DNA of 64,000 nucleotides from Erpobdella octoculata (Eukaryota; Annelida; Clitellata; Hirudinida; Erpobdellidae): contig OZ022243.1 of the NCBI GenBank assembly GCA_963978895.1, forward strand, positions 16,140,289 to 16,204,288. The letters are read 5' to 3'. Below are positions 37,708 through 51,900 of this stretch, piece after piece. A program made the position numbers and the translations under genes. Under the pieces are notes generated by a model. It saw only the letters and a program-made list of their open reading frames with translations. It searched no databases and had not been told where the DNA came from. Numbering within the stretch: position 1 is the stretch's first letter; each line of letters opens with the position of its first letter.

Positions 37708-38964
37708 TAAATGTGTTTTTGTTTGAATTGAATTTTATTGTTTTTTATTGTTTTGAGTGAAAATTGAAAACAAATTGTTGTTTCTATTTTTGGTGATTGA
37801 TAACAAATAGTAAAGTTTTATAAAAATAAAATTTAAACTCCACATAGGTTTTCCACTCACCAAAAAAGAATTCCCTCGAAAATGAAAGTGAAAAATATTT
37901 TATTGAACCGCACACGTATTTCACACCGATTGGCTTACCAAAGAACAATAACAGATATCGTCGGCCAATAAACATGAATGAAAGAAACTCACCAGATGTT
38001 CTCCATCCCTCGCCAAACAAGAACTACAAAATTTCAACACTTACAGGTCCATATTTATCAATTAACTATTTAGATATATTTAAGTTAAAATGTATGGATA
38101 TTAAAACTATTATTTAATTAATAAAGTTACATATTTCTATTTATAAAACAATTTATTATTTATTCATTTGTATTTGTCATAGATTCATTGTTGTTTACAT
38201 TTGTTTTGATTGACGATTTCTATCGACTCCCAACCGAAACGATAATGTTCAATGAATGCCCTTTTAAGAAATATGTTTTAATGAAGTATTGTAACTACAT
38301 AATTGAAATATTTTTTAACGAATTGCTACAACCAACAACCCCACTAAATAATTTTCTTTTTCAACGAATAGCTGCAACATTAAATTAAAATATTTTCTAA
38401 CGAATTTTTACAACACCACCAACTTTCAGAAGCATTATAAAAATATCTCTAATGTATTTTGAGACTTAAAATAAATTAGGGATGTTCATTATTAATATAA
38501 AAACATACAATCTGCTTTATTTGTTTAAAACTTAATATCTAAAACAAGTGGAGAGACTAATTATATATATTATAAAGCCAGCCAGGTCAGGTTCTTCTTC
38601 TCAATAATAACAACTCATTTAAAATATTTAAATTTGATTTTTTGTATATACATCAAAATTTTAGTTACCGCAATTCTTTATAATTTTTCATCAAGGAACT
38701 TGAAACATTATTTGTTTATTTGATTTTGCCATTCATTTTTTTTTAAATTTTGTTTTTCAATTATAATTTAAAAATTGTTTTTACAAACTCTTGTAGTTTT
38801 TTCTTTAAAAAAAATAAAAAAAATTAAACATATCTATAATTTTGTCTAATTAATCAATTTCTTATTTTAGCTAATTTTTAGTATTTGATATTTCAACAAC
38901 ACATCTAACAATGCATATGTCAATTGTTTGTATTGAGTATATGCAAAATTGATCCGCAGGCACG
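37708..38964. other. Unassigned AT-rich DNA
   Basis: No gene or element recognised. Confidence 0.5.
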
Positions 38965-40083
38965 ATGTGGTTGCTATTGTAGGTAGGAACGGTTGAAGAG
39001 GAAGGTTTTCAATCGACTCTTGAAAGACTCGACAGTTGACGACAGGTTGGTCAGATCAGCCGGCAGATCGTTCCAGACAGAAGCAGCAGCATGGCAGAAA
39101 GCGCGACAAGCGAAATTAGTCCGCACCATATACCACTGCAACTGACAAGCGGAGCTTGACCTGAGAGTTCTAGGTGCGACATTGAAACTCAGCAACTCAG
39201 CAAGATATGCAGGCATATTGGTCGTGATTGCCTTGAACGTCAGTAGTGCGATCTTGAACCTGATTCGAGCCTCAATCAGAAACCAGTGTAGTCCAGCCAA
39301 GACCGTAGTAATATGATCACACTTTCTGGTTCAAGTCAAAACCCGAGCAAGAGTATTGAGGACCCGTTGCAGTTGCAATCTGTCAAAATTACCAGCAGAA
39401 GCACCATATAAGATAGAGTTACAATAATCGAGCTTGGCACCGACTACAGAGCCTGCGACGATACAAGCCGAATTATCATCAATGTAACGGCGTATGTGAC
39501 ACAAGGCTCTGATATTGAAGTGGGACGATCTGCAAACATTGTCCACACGAGTATTGGCAGAAAAGCTTTCAACCGTTTTAGAAAAACCAACTAAGGAGCC
39601 ACCGAGCATCACAGATGGGTGTGCAGCCGTTTGCCGAATCCTCGCGCCGGTGCAAATAATGATGACCTCTGATTTGTTTGGGTTTAGGGCCAATTGTGAA
39701 CCAGCTGTGAACTGCCGTGAAACAGTCGTTCAAGGCAGCCAGCTTGTTTTCATCTTTTAACTCAATATATAACTGAGTATCGTCGGCGTACTGAGCGTGA
39801 CGCACCCCAAATGACAATATGACGTGCGAAATAGGTGCCATATCAGCGGAAAACAAACTTTTTTCAAGGGCGAAACCTTGCAGAACACCGAACTTGGAAA
39901 ATACAATATCAGAGATATAATCACTAAATCGGACGTACTGCGATCAACTATTCAGATATGACGCAATACAGAGGAGAGCGGAACCGGAAACACCAAAAAA
40001 TAACTCCAACCGACGTAGAAGAGTGTTGATATCAATGGTGTCAAAAGCAGCGGAAATACCAATAACACAAGTATTGACTTTCA
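38965..40083 (-). pseudogene. 5'-truncated CR1/L2-like LINE (RT and C-terminal domain)
   Basis: Read on the minus strand from about 40083: the RT A-motif (GISAAFDTIDINTLLRRLEL), FGVLQGFALEKSLFS, then AQYADDTQLYIEL with the catalytic YADD at 39790-39779. A frameshift near 39695 leads to LNPNKSEVIIICTGARIR and VGAKLDYCNSILYGASAG. One TGA at 39331 interrupts the frame before LHWFLIEARIRFKIALLTFK and the family-typical VWNDLPADLTNLSSTVESFK plus the RLKTFLF ending, with the stop near 38974. With only two stops and one shift noticed, it is younger than the LINE at 28-29.8 kb. The endonuclease and 5' RT parts are absent, as in normal LINE 5' truncation. Confidence 0.88.
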
Positions 40084-41918
40084 GAAATTAAATTTGAATT
40101 TTGTTACATAATAACCTTTGATGTTCATACACATGTACTGTTGACCTGGAATGGTATTTGACCATAGAAAATATTAAAAACTACAATATCTTTTTTTTTT
40201 TATAAATCCTGCCATTCAAGTGTAGCGTGCTTTAAGGTACAGATTTATTGTGAATAAAACTAAGATGTCAAAGTTCAGACAATCAGAAACCGACAAAAAA
40301 AACTGTGAACGGATTAGATACATTTTCAAGCTATATTTTACCTTTGCATATCAACGGGTTCTGTGATACGTCCTTGGGGCCATCATGAAAGCATCACTTG
40401 ACTCATCACAAAGAAAATTAAAGAAAGTTTTTGCAAATATTCATAGTCATCTCTTGACCGAAAGTTTGTAACTGACGCCAATGGAATTTTATAAGGTTTA
40501 TTTTGCGGTACGAGGATAGCAACTACAACTGGCTTCAATAAAATTTGTTCACGTTTATATTATTTCACAATATTGAAATACGTTTAAAGTTTTGACAGTA
40601 GGACCACTGGAACATCCAAGCCAGTTGACAAATGATTCTTATAAATTATTAGGTTAAAGTAACGTTTATATTCTAGCTTTGGTATGTGATGCTGGCTATT
40701 GTATTGAAACACATGAACTGAATTATGTGTTCCAAATGCCAATCGACAATAAGTTGATGGACAGCAGTTGCCTGTGCTTCATCAGTTCCAGAGGTACAAT
40801 TTTTAGTTTTCCTTGATCTTCGATGTTTGTGTTTGCTTTTGCAGGGTTTTCAATGAAGGTTGTTAATGTGGCGCAGATGTTTTGCAGGGGATACTGTATT
40901 AATATCTCTCCATAGATGAATTGAATTGAGTTTCTTTATTTTCGGAATCAAAAATAAAAAAAGTTGATAGAACCCAGCAATAAATAAGTTGAAGAGTCTA
41001 AAGGGTTATATTATTGATGAAAGGAGCTAGATCAGGCTCCTCTATACTGACAGAGGCTGGAGGACTTGCCACTCCTAAGAAATGCTCGATTTTGCGGAAC
41101 AAAGAAGTTGACGTCGTTAATGTTGAAACGTCAAACGTCAAAGTAGAAACTTTTTTCTCGATCTGTTTATTCCAACTTTTTGAAACGACACACACAAGTG
41201 ATTTTTATTTAATTTGAACTTTTACAAAACTTTTTTTATTTATACCGAATGAATGATTTATTGCACCAACAAGTCTGTCATTGGCCACTCATTAAAGAAT
41301 AAGATGGATTGCTGCTAATCTCAATTTCTCTTTTGAATTGAAAAATGTTTCGAGCCAATAAAATCAAAACTACCAATTTTGTTTCTAAAGTGTTTTTCAT
41401 TGAATTATTTCTTATTATTATTTTTTATTAATATTTCTATAACGAAATTAAATTAAATTTTATCTTCTTACAAATTCCAGCAAAACAAGTGACCTTATTA
41501 TTAAGGTACGAAGATAATAATGTTAGTGCAGGTAATGATGATGATGATTTATCATAATAAATATTAATACATACATTATAATGTATAATAATGTATGCAT
41601 TATAAGAAATAATAATGCGTACATTATTACGTTTACAATAGACATTTAGCCTAGTATGAGTATGCATATAAATAGTTTATTTTTTAGTTATAAAATTGAA
41701 CCAAGTAAAAACCCAATATTTATTATTTAGTTAAACCTCAATAATTACAAAGTAATTATTAAATTCAAATCAAAATCAAAATTGTTTGTAGCATTATTGA
41801 CATTTATTTCTATCTTGTATTTATATTTTGTCTTTTCCTCATTACTTTATTGATTTTACTAAAAGAAATTATTAATTTTCTTTTCATAATTTCATTAATC
41901 TTACTAATAGTAGCCCAC
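40084..41918. other. Unassigned DNA
   Basis: No gene or element recognised. ORFs on both strands at 40998-41217 lack known motifs. Confidence 0.5.
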
Positions 41919-43044
41919 GTCACTCACTCACTCACTCACTCACTCACTCACTCACTCACTCACTCACTCACTCACTCACTCACTCACTCACTCACTCACT
42001 CACTCACTCACTCACTCACTCACTCACTCACTCACTCACTCACTCACTCACTCACTCACTCACTCACTCACTCACTCACTCACTCACTCACTCACTCACT
42101 CACTCACTCACTCACTCACTCACTCACTCACTCACTCACTCACTCACTCACTCACTCACTCACTCACTCACTCACTCACTCACTCACTCACTCACTCACT
42201 CACTCACTCACTCACTCACTCACTCACTCACTCACTCACTCACTCACTCACTCACTCACTCACTCACTCACTCACTCACTCACTCACTCACTCACTCACT
42301 CACTCACTCACTCACTCACTCACTCACTCACTCACTCACTCACTCACTCACTCACTCACTCACTCACTCACTCACTCACTCACTCACTCACTCACTCACT
42401 CACTCACTCACTCACTCACTCACTCACTCACTCACTCACTCACTCACTCACTCACTCACTCACTCACTCACTCACTCACTCACTCACTCACTCACTCACT
42501 CACTCACTCACTCACTCACTCACTCACTCACTCACTCACTCACTCACTCACTCACTCACTCACTCACTCACTCACTCACTCACTCACTCACTCACTCACT
42601 CACTCACTCACTCACTCACTCACTCACTCACTCACTCACTCACTCACTCACTCACTCACTCACTCACTCACTCACTCACTCACTCACTCACTCACTCACT
42701 CACTCACTCACTCACTCACTCACTCACTCACTCACTCACTCACTCACTCACTCACTCACTCACTCACTCACTCACTCACTCACTCACTCACTCACTCACT
42801 CACTCACTCACTCACTCACTCACTCACTCACTCACTCACTCACTCACTCACTCACTCACTCACTCACTCACTCACTCACTCACTCACTCACTCACTCACT
42901 CACTCACTCACTCACTCACTCACTCACTCACTCACTCACTCACTCACTCACTCACTCACTCACTCACTCACTCACTCACTCACTCACTCACTCACTCACT
43001 CACTCACTCACTCACTCACTCACTCACTTACTCACTCACTCACT
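41919..43044 (+). repeat. Pure (CACT)n microsatellite, about 280 units
   Basis: About 1.1 kb of CACT with one substitution near 43027. The 398-codon THSL repeat ORF is only this array. Confidence 0.99.
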
Positions 43045-43464
43045 GATTCTGTCACGCTAATGTAAATAGTCGTATTGACTATATCGATGTGCACGTGAGA
43101 ATTTATTGCGCGCAGGCCTGTAATAAAAGTTATTATGCAATTGTACCTATATACACTCTTATTCCAAGAGATCAAAAGAAGTTGCGCTGCAATCGAAAAA
43201 TTTTATATAATGAGATTTTAAAAAAATCTCAGAAGCAAGGACCACTTCTCAACGATGGCCGTCAATTCACAAGAAATGTCGTGTATACTGAAATTCTTTA
43301 ATAACTAATTATTGCACTCTTTAATTTTTACATCCTTTGAATTTATATAAAATATTTTAATAAATTAAAAATTTAAACACAATAAAAATTTTTATTAAAT
43401 TTGCTTATATATACAAAACAAACTTTTTTATAGTTATCAAATGTCGTTTTGTTTTTGTTGACTA
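43045..43464. other. Unassigned DNA
   Basis: Short ORF at 43089-43301 without known features. Confidence 0.5.
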
Positions 43465-44464
43465 TCTATATATATAAAAGAACATGTCCTGACTGACTGA
43501 CTGACTGACTGACTGATAATCAACGCCGAGCTCAAACGTCTCATCCTAGGAACGTGAAATTTGGAACTTATATTACTTTCATTGCGTAAGCATCCACTAA
43601 GAAAAGATTTTTGAAAATTTTGCTCTTGAGGGGAAGAAACTGGAAAGCAAACTTTTTTCTAAAACAATGTATATCTCGAAAACCAAAAATGAGGAGATTT
43701 TGAAATTTGGTATATGGATTCTTCTTGAAAAATAAAAAGATACGTGTTTCACGATTTTTTGAAAATTCGGTTTCCCGGACCTCAAATGTGGGTTGGAATA
43801 TTGGATTATTTGGTTTTTAGAGTAGCTGCTTCTCAAAAACTGCGAATGCTACAGGAGTAAAAATTAGTATTTAGTTTCTACTCCAAAAATAATGAAATAC
43901 GTGTTTTAGCATTTTTTGAAAATTTGGTTTCCAGGACCTCAAATGTGAAGTAGAAAAAAGGTTATTTGATTTTAAAATAACTGCTACTCAAAAACTGTAA
44001 GTGCTACAGATGTGAAAATTAGTATTTTGAGGTTTTGTGCCGGTTAAAAGTAGATGAGTTCAGTTTATCACCGGACGGACGGGCCAAGCCGTTATTTTAG
44101 GGTCTTCATACGACCCTGCCCAAACCTTAAATCAAGGTGGGACGGGCCGAGATTTTTAACCAAGTATATAGACATTTTAGTGATTTTAGGGTGTTCAGAC
44201 GGGCCGGGCTAAACCTGAAGTCAAGATGGGACGGGCCGAGGTTTCTCATCAAGTATATAGAACTTCTAGGCCTGTAAAAACGGGCTGGCCCCTTATTAGA
44301 CGGGCCGTGCCGGGCCAGGAATTTCGGTTTTTGAAACGGACTGGGCCAAGTTGTCGACGGGCCGAGCCGAGACCTAAAAAATTGATCCGTGCAGTACTCT
44401 ACTATGTATGCACTGTTCAAATTCTCTAATTTCATGCGAGCGAAGCCGCTACGGGCACTGCTAG
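43465..44464 (+). mobile_element. Complete non-autonomous Helitron, 1,000 bp
   Basis: Same family as 34083-35355: starts TCTATATATATAAAAGAACA, has six ACTG units, ends CGAAGCCGCTACGGGCACTG-CTAG (44461-44464) and lies between A and T. It lacks one of the internal AAATGTGGGGTGG modules present in the longer copy. GGGCCGGGC-type tandem units occupy about 44080-44370. No protein-coding capacity. Confidence 0.88.
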
Positions 44465-46688
44465 TTTTTTTATAAAATGGATCCAAAGTACATCTTAATT
44501 TTAAAACATCCGTCCTTGAGACGGGTAAAACCACTAGTAATAAATAAATAGAAATGACTGACAATGACTGACATGAATATGTTTGTTTCACGAAAGCCGC
44601 GCAAAAAGTTTTTTTTTCATTAAAAGTTATAAAATAATAATAATTGTTTGAAAACTAATCAATATTACAGAAATTAAATATAACTAAATAAATGTGAAAT
44701 TCATTACCTATAATACAAATATTTTATGAAAACACTTTTTAATTTGTCAACTGTATTTTAATAAGTTATACTTCAATTTTTTGCACAAATTTCACTTTGT
44801 TTATTACTAATTAATTTAAGATAACACACACATGTAAGCAAAAAAAATAAAAATTGTAAATCTGCAAATTAAACACAAAATGAATTCGAGTGATTTTTCG
44901 AAACTTTCAATACGTGAAGTGTCAAAGAAATTACGCGTCAAAAATGAAGACATGTTTTGAAATAATTTGACGAAGAGATCAAACAGACGATACGTGAGAT
45001 TGGACACTGGTCCAGTTTAGGTGATCCAACTCCTTAAGAAATGTGGAAAAAATTCTGTAATTTAAATAACGTCACCCGCTTGATTATTGATTGTTTTCTG
45101 TCATAATATCAGTATTAAGTGGACCGACTTAACATCTAATGCAACACGACCGAAACAGTCAGAAATAGAAAATAACTTCAAAAAAATTTAACGCTAAGTA
45201 AATGACGGTCTACTTGACTAGTCATTTTTTCAGCTTTTAAAAATTATTTTTTCTTAAAAGAATTGTGACAGACAAGTCAAATTCTTGATAAAATTCAATC
45301 TCGCATTCCTAAGAAGTGAGAAATTCGTTACATCTATTTCAATGTTGTTATTTTTGGTCGCTTGCATTGCAGATCGCTTTAGCTTATTTCTTCGATAAAA
45401 CACATTCCTGATATATTAAATGCTTTCTTAGCTGTGTTAAAATTGCGAAAACTGCAAACGACATCAGTAAAAATCTGCAACTTTAATTTATTTTTTACAA
45501 AAGTAATAAATTTAATGTGTAAAATAGCAAAGACGTTAAACAACGTTTAACGTTTTGGCAGCGACTTTCCTTTTAGATTAAATAAACGAATATGACAAAC
45601 ATTACTTTTGAACATACAATACGAGTCGTTGCTATGGTTGATAAAATTATGTTACCAAGATATGATTCCATCAATAACTTTGAAAATGTCGAATGACTTA
45701 CAATTATTACGAACATTTTTAGATCGATGTGGCACTTACTTGCTGGCATTGTCGTTATTAATTAGTGGGAATATTTTAGCAAACTAGTAAATGTACTATA
45801 TTTAATTGTTTGCAATATTGTTATTATTTTATGGCAATATTGTAATTAATTTGTAATGTGCTTATTTGGTAGTAGCCGCTTATAGAAACGGATCAAAGTG
45901 GGCGCGCATCACCCCCACCAGACGACAGCTAAAAATACTTTGTCAGATTGGTTCGCTCTTAGAGTATTCAAAAATGTTACCTAATATGGTAGCACAAGGA
46001 ATTGTTTTATTATAAATAACCTTTCTTGGATGAAAATATAAGAAAACAATATAAAAACAAAGTTTTTAATTCAAATGCTTTTATGTTATTAAAATTCAAA
46101 TTTTAAAATCAATTTTTTTACATTTTAATTTTCTTTGAAAAAAAAACTTTTTATTGGCAAAACTAATCATTGACTAACTAATTATTGTCTTCAAACAAGA
46201 GCATGCATACCAAATTTTTAAAAATTCTATCATTAAAAAGTGACTCAAAATTTGATTGGAGAAAATAGTAACAGAGTTTTTGAAGTTAATGAAAGCATTT
46301 ATAATAAAGTGTATTTTCAGAGTAATATTTGGCTGAAAAAAAAGAGAGAGAGAAAGAGAAGGAAAGATAAAAAAGTAATATGAAATGATTAAAAAGTTAA
46401 AACCGGTAGAGGAAAGCAAAATATGTAAAAGAAGTAAGATGTCTAACAGACTAGGCTGATCACGTGGAGAGAATTGCTACAACTTTATGAAACTAAAAAT
46501 AATCTGCCAATTTGTTCATCTAGAAAGAAAATAAAAACAATGAGACGCCAGCAAAAGAGGCTGACCACATGGAGCTTGACATAACTAAGAAATGAATATG
46601 GAGGACACACACCAGATTATCATCACAAAATATGTGCTATAAAAATTTTTTTTAAAAACGTTTTATGCAACCAACCCAGTTTTTACAT
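44465..46688. other. Unassigned AT-rich DNA
   Basis: No gene, RNA or element recognised. Short ORFs at 44816-45007 and 46174-46419 (minus) resemble nothing. Confidence 0.5.
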
Positions 46689-46830
46689 GCTTTTATTAAC
46701 TTTCACTTGTCCGGATGTTCATAGGATGTCCGCGGACGTTTTGAAGCTCGGGAGATCATTATAATATTAACCAACTTTGAAAAATTTGAAGTTTAATTTA
46801 AGAAACAAACATTATTAAAAAAAGAAATCA
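46689..46830 (+). repeat. Dispersed repeat (copy 1)
   Basis: TTTTATTAACTTTC, CTTGTCCGGATGTTCATAGG, ATGTCCGCGG and GACGTTTTGAA recur in order at 58970-59175, followed in both by GATCATTATA. Family unknown. Confidence 0.6.
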
Positions 46831-47090
46831 AAAAAGCAATGACGAAAAAAATTCTCATCGTCATAGTAACTACCAACAACTTTTGTTAACTATTTACCTG
46901 GGTAATATTTTTACAATACGATTTGGTTATGAAATTTTTCTGCTTTCTCAAAAGCATGTTTTAAATGTTTAAATTATCTTTTACTTGGTAGAATATAAAG
47001 TACTCCGCTCCGAATACCAACCATCCTTGTGTAGAGACTAGCTACTTTACAAAAAAAAGTAAATGACCACCATCTTCTCTGGTAGCCGGT

Positions 47091-47157
47091 CTATGGATTG
47101 ATTAGAGAGCTGGGTCAACTAACACGTGGCCTGCGGTTTTGAATCCGGCTCGCTAAT
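47091..47157 (+). mobile_element. tRNA-derived SINE-like remnant
   Basis: GGTCTATGGATTGATTAGAG resembles a tRNA D-arm/A box. GCGGTTTTGAATCCGGCTCG resembles a mutated T-arm/B box at normal spacing. Not a working tRNA. Confidence 0.45.
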
Positions 47158-47714
47158 TGTTTTCTTCTGGTCCGAATCATTTTAGTTTTTCCAAAATAAT
47201 TCAAATGTATTTGCAAATTTAATCACTTTAACAAATAAATTAATACACTTGTTAATAAACTGTATAAGCAGGCTTTCACTTATGCTCTGCTAAAAAGTTA
47301 ATCCTTATTCAGATGGTTTTGAAGAAAGTTGTATAACGCAACATTTTTGTTTTACAAGGCCTGTAAAAACAGTGTAACACGAAATATATGCTGGAGTACC
47401 TACTTTTAAATTTATTGCTAATTTTAAACAAATATTTCATGATTTAAAAATGCTTGACTTCATATTAATCTCAGGAATATTGCTGAACAACATCAAATAG
47501 AACTCATTGAAACTCAAAATGATTGCCAATTGAAGAGATCATTTCTTGAGCTTGATTTGCTGACGTTTTACAATTCATAAGACAATTATCCTTATCTGAC
47601 ACTGAATGCCAAGAAGTTTATTGTTTTAGTAAGTAGCACCTATTGCTGTGAAAAGCTGCTTTACAAAATGAAAAGTACCAAATACGTTTTGACTTAATAA
47701 ATAAATGAATTTTA

Positions 47715-47840
47715 AAGGACCGTCCATAAATAACTTTCACACGATTAGTGGAGAGAGAGGGTGACATATTTGTGACGATGCGTGACGACGGAAAAGGGGG
47801 ATTCTGTGTTATGTGACGCCACATCAAAATTAATGGGATC
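47715..47840. repeat. Possible transposon-tail repeat rich in GTGACG
   Basis: GGACCGTCCATAAATAACTT opens a block with repeated GTGAC/GTGACG words. GACCGTCCATAAA-type ends recur in repeats of many animals, from memory. No terminal repeats were found here, so the class is unknown. Confidence 0.35.
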
Positions 47841-48943
47841 ATTGACCTTTAGTTGCTTCAATATATTTTTGTAACTGAGCCGCATTGCGCTGCTTGGCAT
47901 TATCTGAAGCCCCACAATCTCTGTTTTTTGCGTCTACCTCCATCCTACCAAAATATAACTGAGCTTATTGCTTTTAATGTTGATTTTTCTTTATTGCAAA
48001 ACGCAGCCCTATCCCCTGCCGACCACTGGCAGTAAAATTATTTTGAAACCCGTACATTTTAAATCCTTTTTATTAACTTCACCACCGGTCGTTCTTCCTT
48101 GCCTGATTGCTTGCTTGAATGTTTGCAAACCTTGAAAGTGAAAATTAACTCTTACTTAATTAATTAACTTAATTCCTGTCATCCAATTGAACTGAAATTT
48201 GAATTATAGGCACGCTTCTCATGACAATGCATTTTATTGAAATTTAAACAAATTTTGGAAAAAAATTGTAATTAAAAATAAATTTACTAGGTTTTTGAAT
48301 AAAACTAAATAAAATACAGTTTTATAGATGTTTACATAAATAAATTAAAAAATTGTTTTAAAAGAAAATAAGAGATTTGTGAAAAAAACCTTGTTATTTC
48401 TATAAATATATCTTATCTGGGGAAAGGTCACATTCTTTGAATCCGGACCGCCAACGTTTTTTAACTGCTGATTTGGTCCTTTGAAGAAAAAGGTTGAATA
48501 ACCCTGGATTAGACCATCCCTTCTCCGGGAATTTCTGGATCCGCCATTGGTCTTTTAACCGCATTTACCTTTAAATGTTGTTATAACCTTGTAGAAGTAA
48601 TGTGTTTCAATTTATTTTCCACTAACGTGAGCAAACCTGCTAAAGCTATAATTTTTAATTTTTAAAGCACTATATAAATTTTTAAAACATTTTTTTGCAA
48701 AACACAATTGTTTCTGGTTTTTAAATAGGTGAACTTCTCACCATCCGAAAATGGCTTTTCTGACCTTATAACCTTTTGTTCATTTACACTCACCCTACAA
48801 TTCTTCATGTAAGGCTCACCATGCGCTCATATTTTTAGACCTGACAAATTCAGATTTCATTTCATAAGTGAAACATTTTTGCCGACAAGACTATGTTTGT
48901 TTACATTTGTAATTCTTGCTCGTAAAGAAGTGCATGTATCAGC
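47841..48943. other. Mostly unassigned; possible hAT-like MITE end at 48546
   Basis: GGGAATTTCTGGATCCGCCATTG at 48524-48546 matches the right end of the hAT-like MITE at 12298-12459 (AGGAATTTCTCAATCCGCCA then CTG). I could not find its left end or target duplication. Confidence 0.35.
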
Positions 48944-48988
48944 AACACACGTACACACGTACACACGTACACAGTACACACGTACACC
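48944..48988 (+). repeat. Short 10-bp tandem repeat
   Basis: Four ACACACGTAC-type units. Confidence 0.8.
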
Positions 48989-51900
48989 GAGTGATGTTAT
49001 CTTAATAAAAATGCAAATCAAGAAACCATGTGATGACAGACATTTATATTACAGGTCACTTACCACAATCTTCCACATCTTCCACCATCACCACACCACT
49101 TTCGCAAAGATCTTTCTTCACTTCAACTCTTTTTTTTCTCCTCATTTCTTCAACTTCTTCCTTCTTTTCATCCAACGTGGCATCTTGTTGCCCATTACCT
49201 CCTCATCGTAGTCAAGAATTGCCGGCAGAATCCAGGCTGGTTATTTATATATCTGAGGATTTGCCGATAGGTGATTCATTTCTGTTTTTATTTCTAAACC
49301 CATTAGTGTATTATTTTGATTAAATAAATCAATAAATCTAATTGTTTGAAGGTTTAACTACAATTATAATAATAAATAAAATTATTTTGTTTATATTTCA
49401 TTGCACTCCACAGAAGATGTCAAAATCTTCATAAACGGAAAAACCACAAGTCTCCGCCATGCGAATGGTTAGAAAATATTTTAAATTACATCTGGCGAAC
49501 AATTAAATTTAATAGTTTTACAACGTACGTGGTAGGCTGAGATTTTTAACTGAGTGATGATTATGACGACGACGACAACGATGATGATGATGACAACGAC
49601 AACGATGATAATGATGATGTTTATACCTTAAATAATGGAAAAAAGTCAAAATAGAAAATTTAATTTTGCAAAACTCCAGCAATTAAATTGTTTTTATTGT
49701 AACAGATCAATCGAACATCATTGGAAAACTTTCATCACGTGACCATCTCCAGCTCGTGGACCACGTGACCGTGGACTTTGATGACGTCATTAAGGATAGA
49801 AGAACAGATGGAGGTTGGTTTTGTAGTAAGATGGTTGGAGCGTGCAGTGGAGGAATTTGTTGAAACGAGGCTGTGAAAAAGAACTGATTGTATGTGGGAA
49901 CGTTCTTCTATTTCTTTCTTTTCCTTCCCGAGTGATTGAACAAGCGATCGATACATGATAACGATGATAGAACTAATTGCACAAATGGTCCAAAATATTC
50001 GAGAATTGCTCGTATGATAATTGGATGGCACATTTTATAGATTGTTTGTTTCTGGTGCGTGGAATCAATCCTTTGATCTGCCACCCCCCCCTTATTCAAC
50101 CAAAACCTTCTTGACCTGGGCCATTGATTTCATGCTTATTTGTAGAAAACTACGAACGAACTTTTTGCACATCACAAAAAGTTAACGACATTCCGTTTGA
50201 ATGTTTTCCTGCTTGAGCTTATTATTGATTAATTATTTTTTATTTATTTATACGGAATTAACAAAAAAAATCTAAAAATCAAAACATTTCAGGTTTCATT
50301 CTAATATAAAATAAAAAATAATACAAATTTACAAATCGGGAAAAAGTTTTCTTATGAAGTACGAATTACAAAGAATAGAAACACAGTGGTGTTCTACAAT
50401 GATGAGGGGTCTATCACCAGGGATGTGCTTGCTTATTCGACATCGAAGTTGAATTACGAGACGGATACACGATAAAAGTACGTTTGTTACTCGCATTTGT
50501 TCGAGTAGAAATTTCTTGTCAGCGATGTATGGCGAGAAAGAATTTTGTCTTTCCTGCTTTCTTACTCATCGCAAAAATGTAATTTTGAAAGACCGTCATT
50601 TTTTCGATGAGTTTCACAACTCCATAATATTTTCATCCTGTTCACGTCTTTTAGTGCATCTGAAAGAATTCAATGGAGCAAATATTTCACGATTTTTTTA
50701 TTTCTTTAAATTCAACAGACTGAAAAAAATATTCTTATTAAAACTAATCTAGCAGACAAAATTTCAGTTGCATTCTAATAATTGTATTTCTTACTAATGC
50801 AAATCTGTTAGCACTCCAAGAATTCGGTATAAAATCGAATCAAGCACATCCATTCATTCATCCATCTTGAGGTTTTTTCTTCGTTACTTTCATTCGATTT
50901 GTTCCCATTTCGTCGACCTTGTGTTTTTATTATGAAAACAACCTTTAAATTGCTCTCAAATTCCTTGGCAGAACAAAGAGAAGAAAATTTATTGTTTTGA
51001 CACAGCAAAAATGTCCATACGGCAAACATATCTTCAAAATGATGATTTTCTCGTATGAAAAAAATAATTGATTTAAATAAAATATAATTATCTTAAAATT
51101 ACGTTATCTAAAACAAGCGCTCGATTAACGTTTGCACCGCCAAGTCGTTTATCATCTTTTCCACCTCTCTATAAATTTTATAATTTTGGTAAATGACTAA
51201 ATATATTTATATCTATTTAATAATTGAAATGTTTAATAAATTATTTTGATTTTTATTCAACTATTGTTTAATTCAACAGCTCTACACAACACGGATATTT
51301 AAAAAGTATAAATTTTTAACGAAAATTTAACTAGCATATCATCACGCAAACATTGATATTACAAACACTGAACTTTAACTAAACTTTTTAAACGTTTATT
51401 TCTTAATACAAACTGTTCCCAGACAACAATGAGATTATTCCTTACAAACAGCCGCACGATTATGCGATTCCTCAAAATCCTATTCACCACTTTCACACAA
51501 AACTCACGCTTAAACGCTGGCGGTCATTTCACTAGATCAGCTTTCTCGAGTGTCTCCTCGCATAACAGTCTAATTTTCCTGCTCATTCTGAAACGCAAAA
51601 CGCAAAGCTATTTTCCATTCGAAGTATGATTGCTAAACTGAGTTGATAAACAGCTCGATAACCTTAGAAACAATAACGAAAATGAATTCATTAAAATAAA
51701 TAGATAGCTACCCCCACACTCATTCTCCCCATTTACTAAACAGTCCTTTTTTCCTATGCATTTCAATTCTGCACCTCACCAACGTGTTTTAGTGCTTTGC
51801 TGTGTTAATATCTTTTCTCACTTTCCTATCAAGTTCTTTCTGAATTGAATTACTATTAAATTTTATTGCGCGCCGATCGTTTCGAAAGGAAAAAAGCGAG

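Noticed and set aside
39515..39760. Plus-strand ORF over the LINE
   Set aside because: It is the antisense shadow of the minus-strand reverse transcriptase frame.
41850..43046. 398-codon THSL repeat ORF
   Set aside because: Read-through of the CACT microsatellite. The THSL peptide is simply the 12-bp super-period.
49735..50031. 98-codon minus-strand ORF with a hydrophobic segment
   Set aside because: It could be a membrane peptide, but there is no family match or other coding sign. The E-box/CRE motifs beneath it are noted separately.
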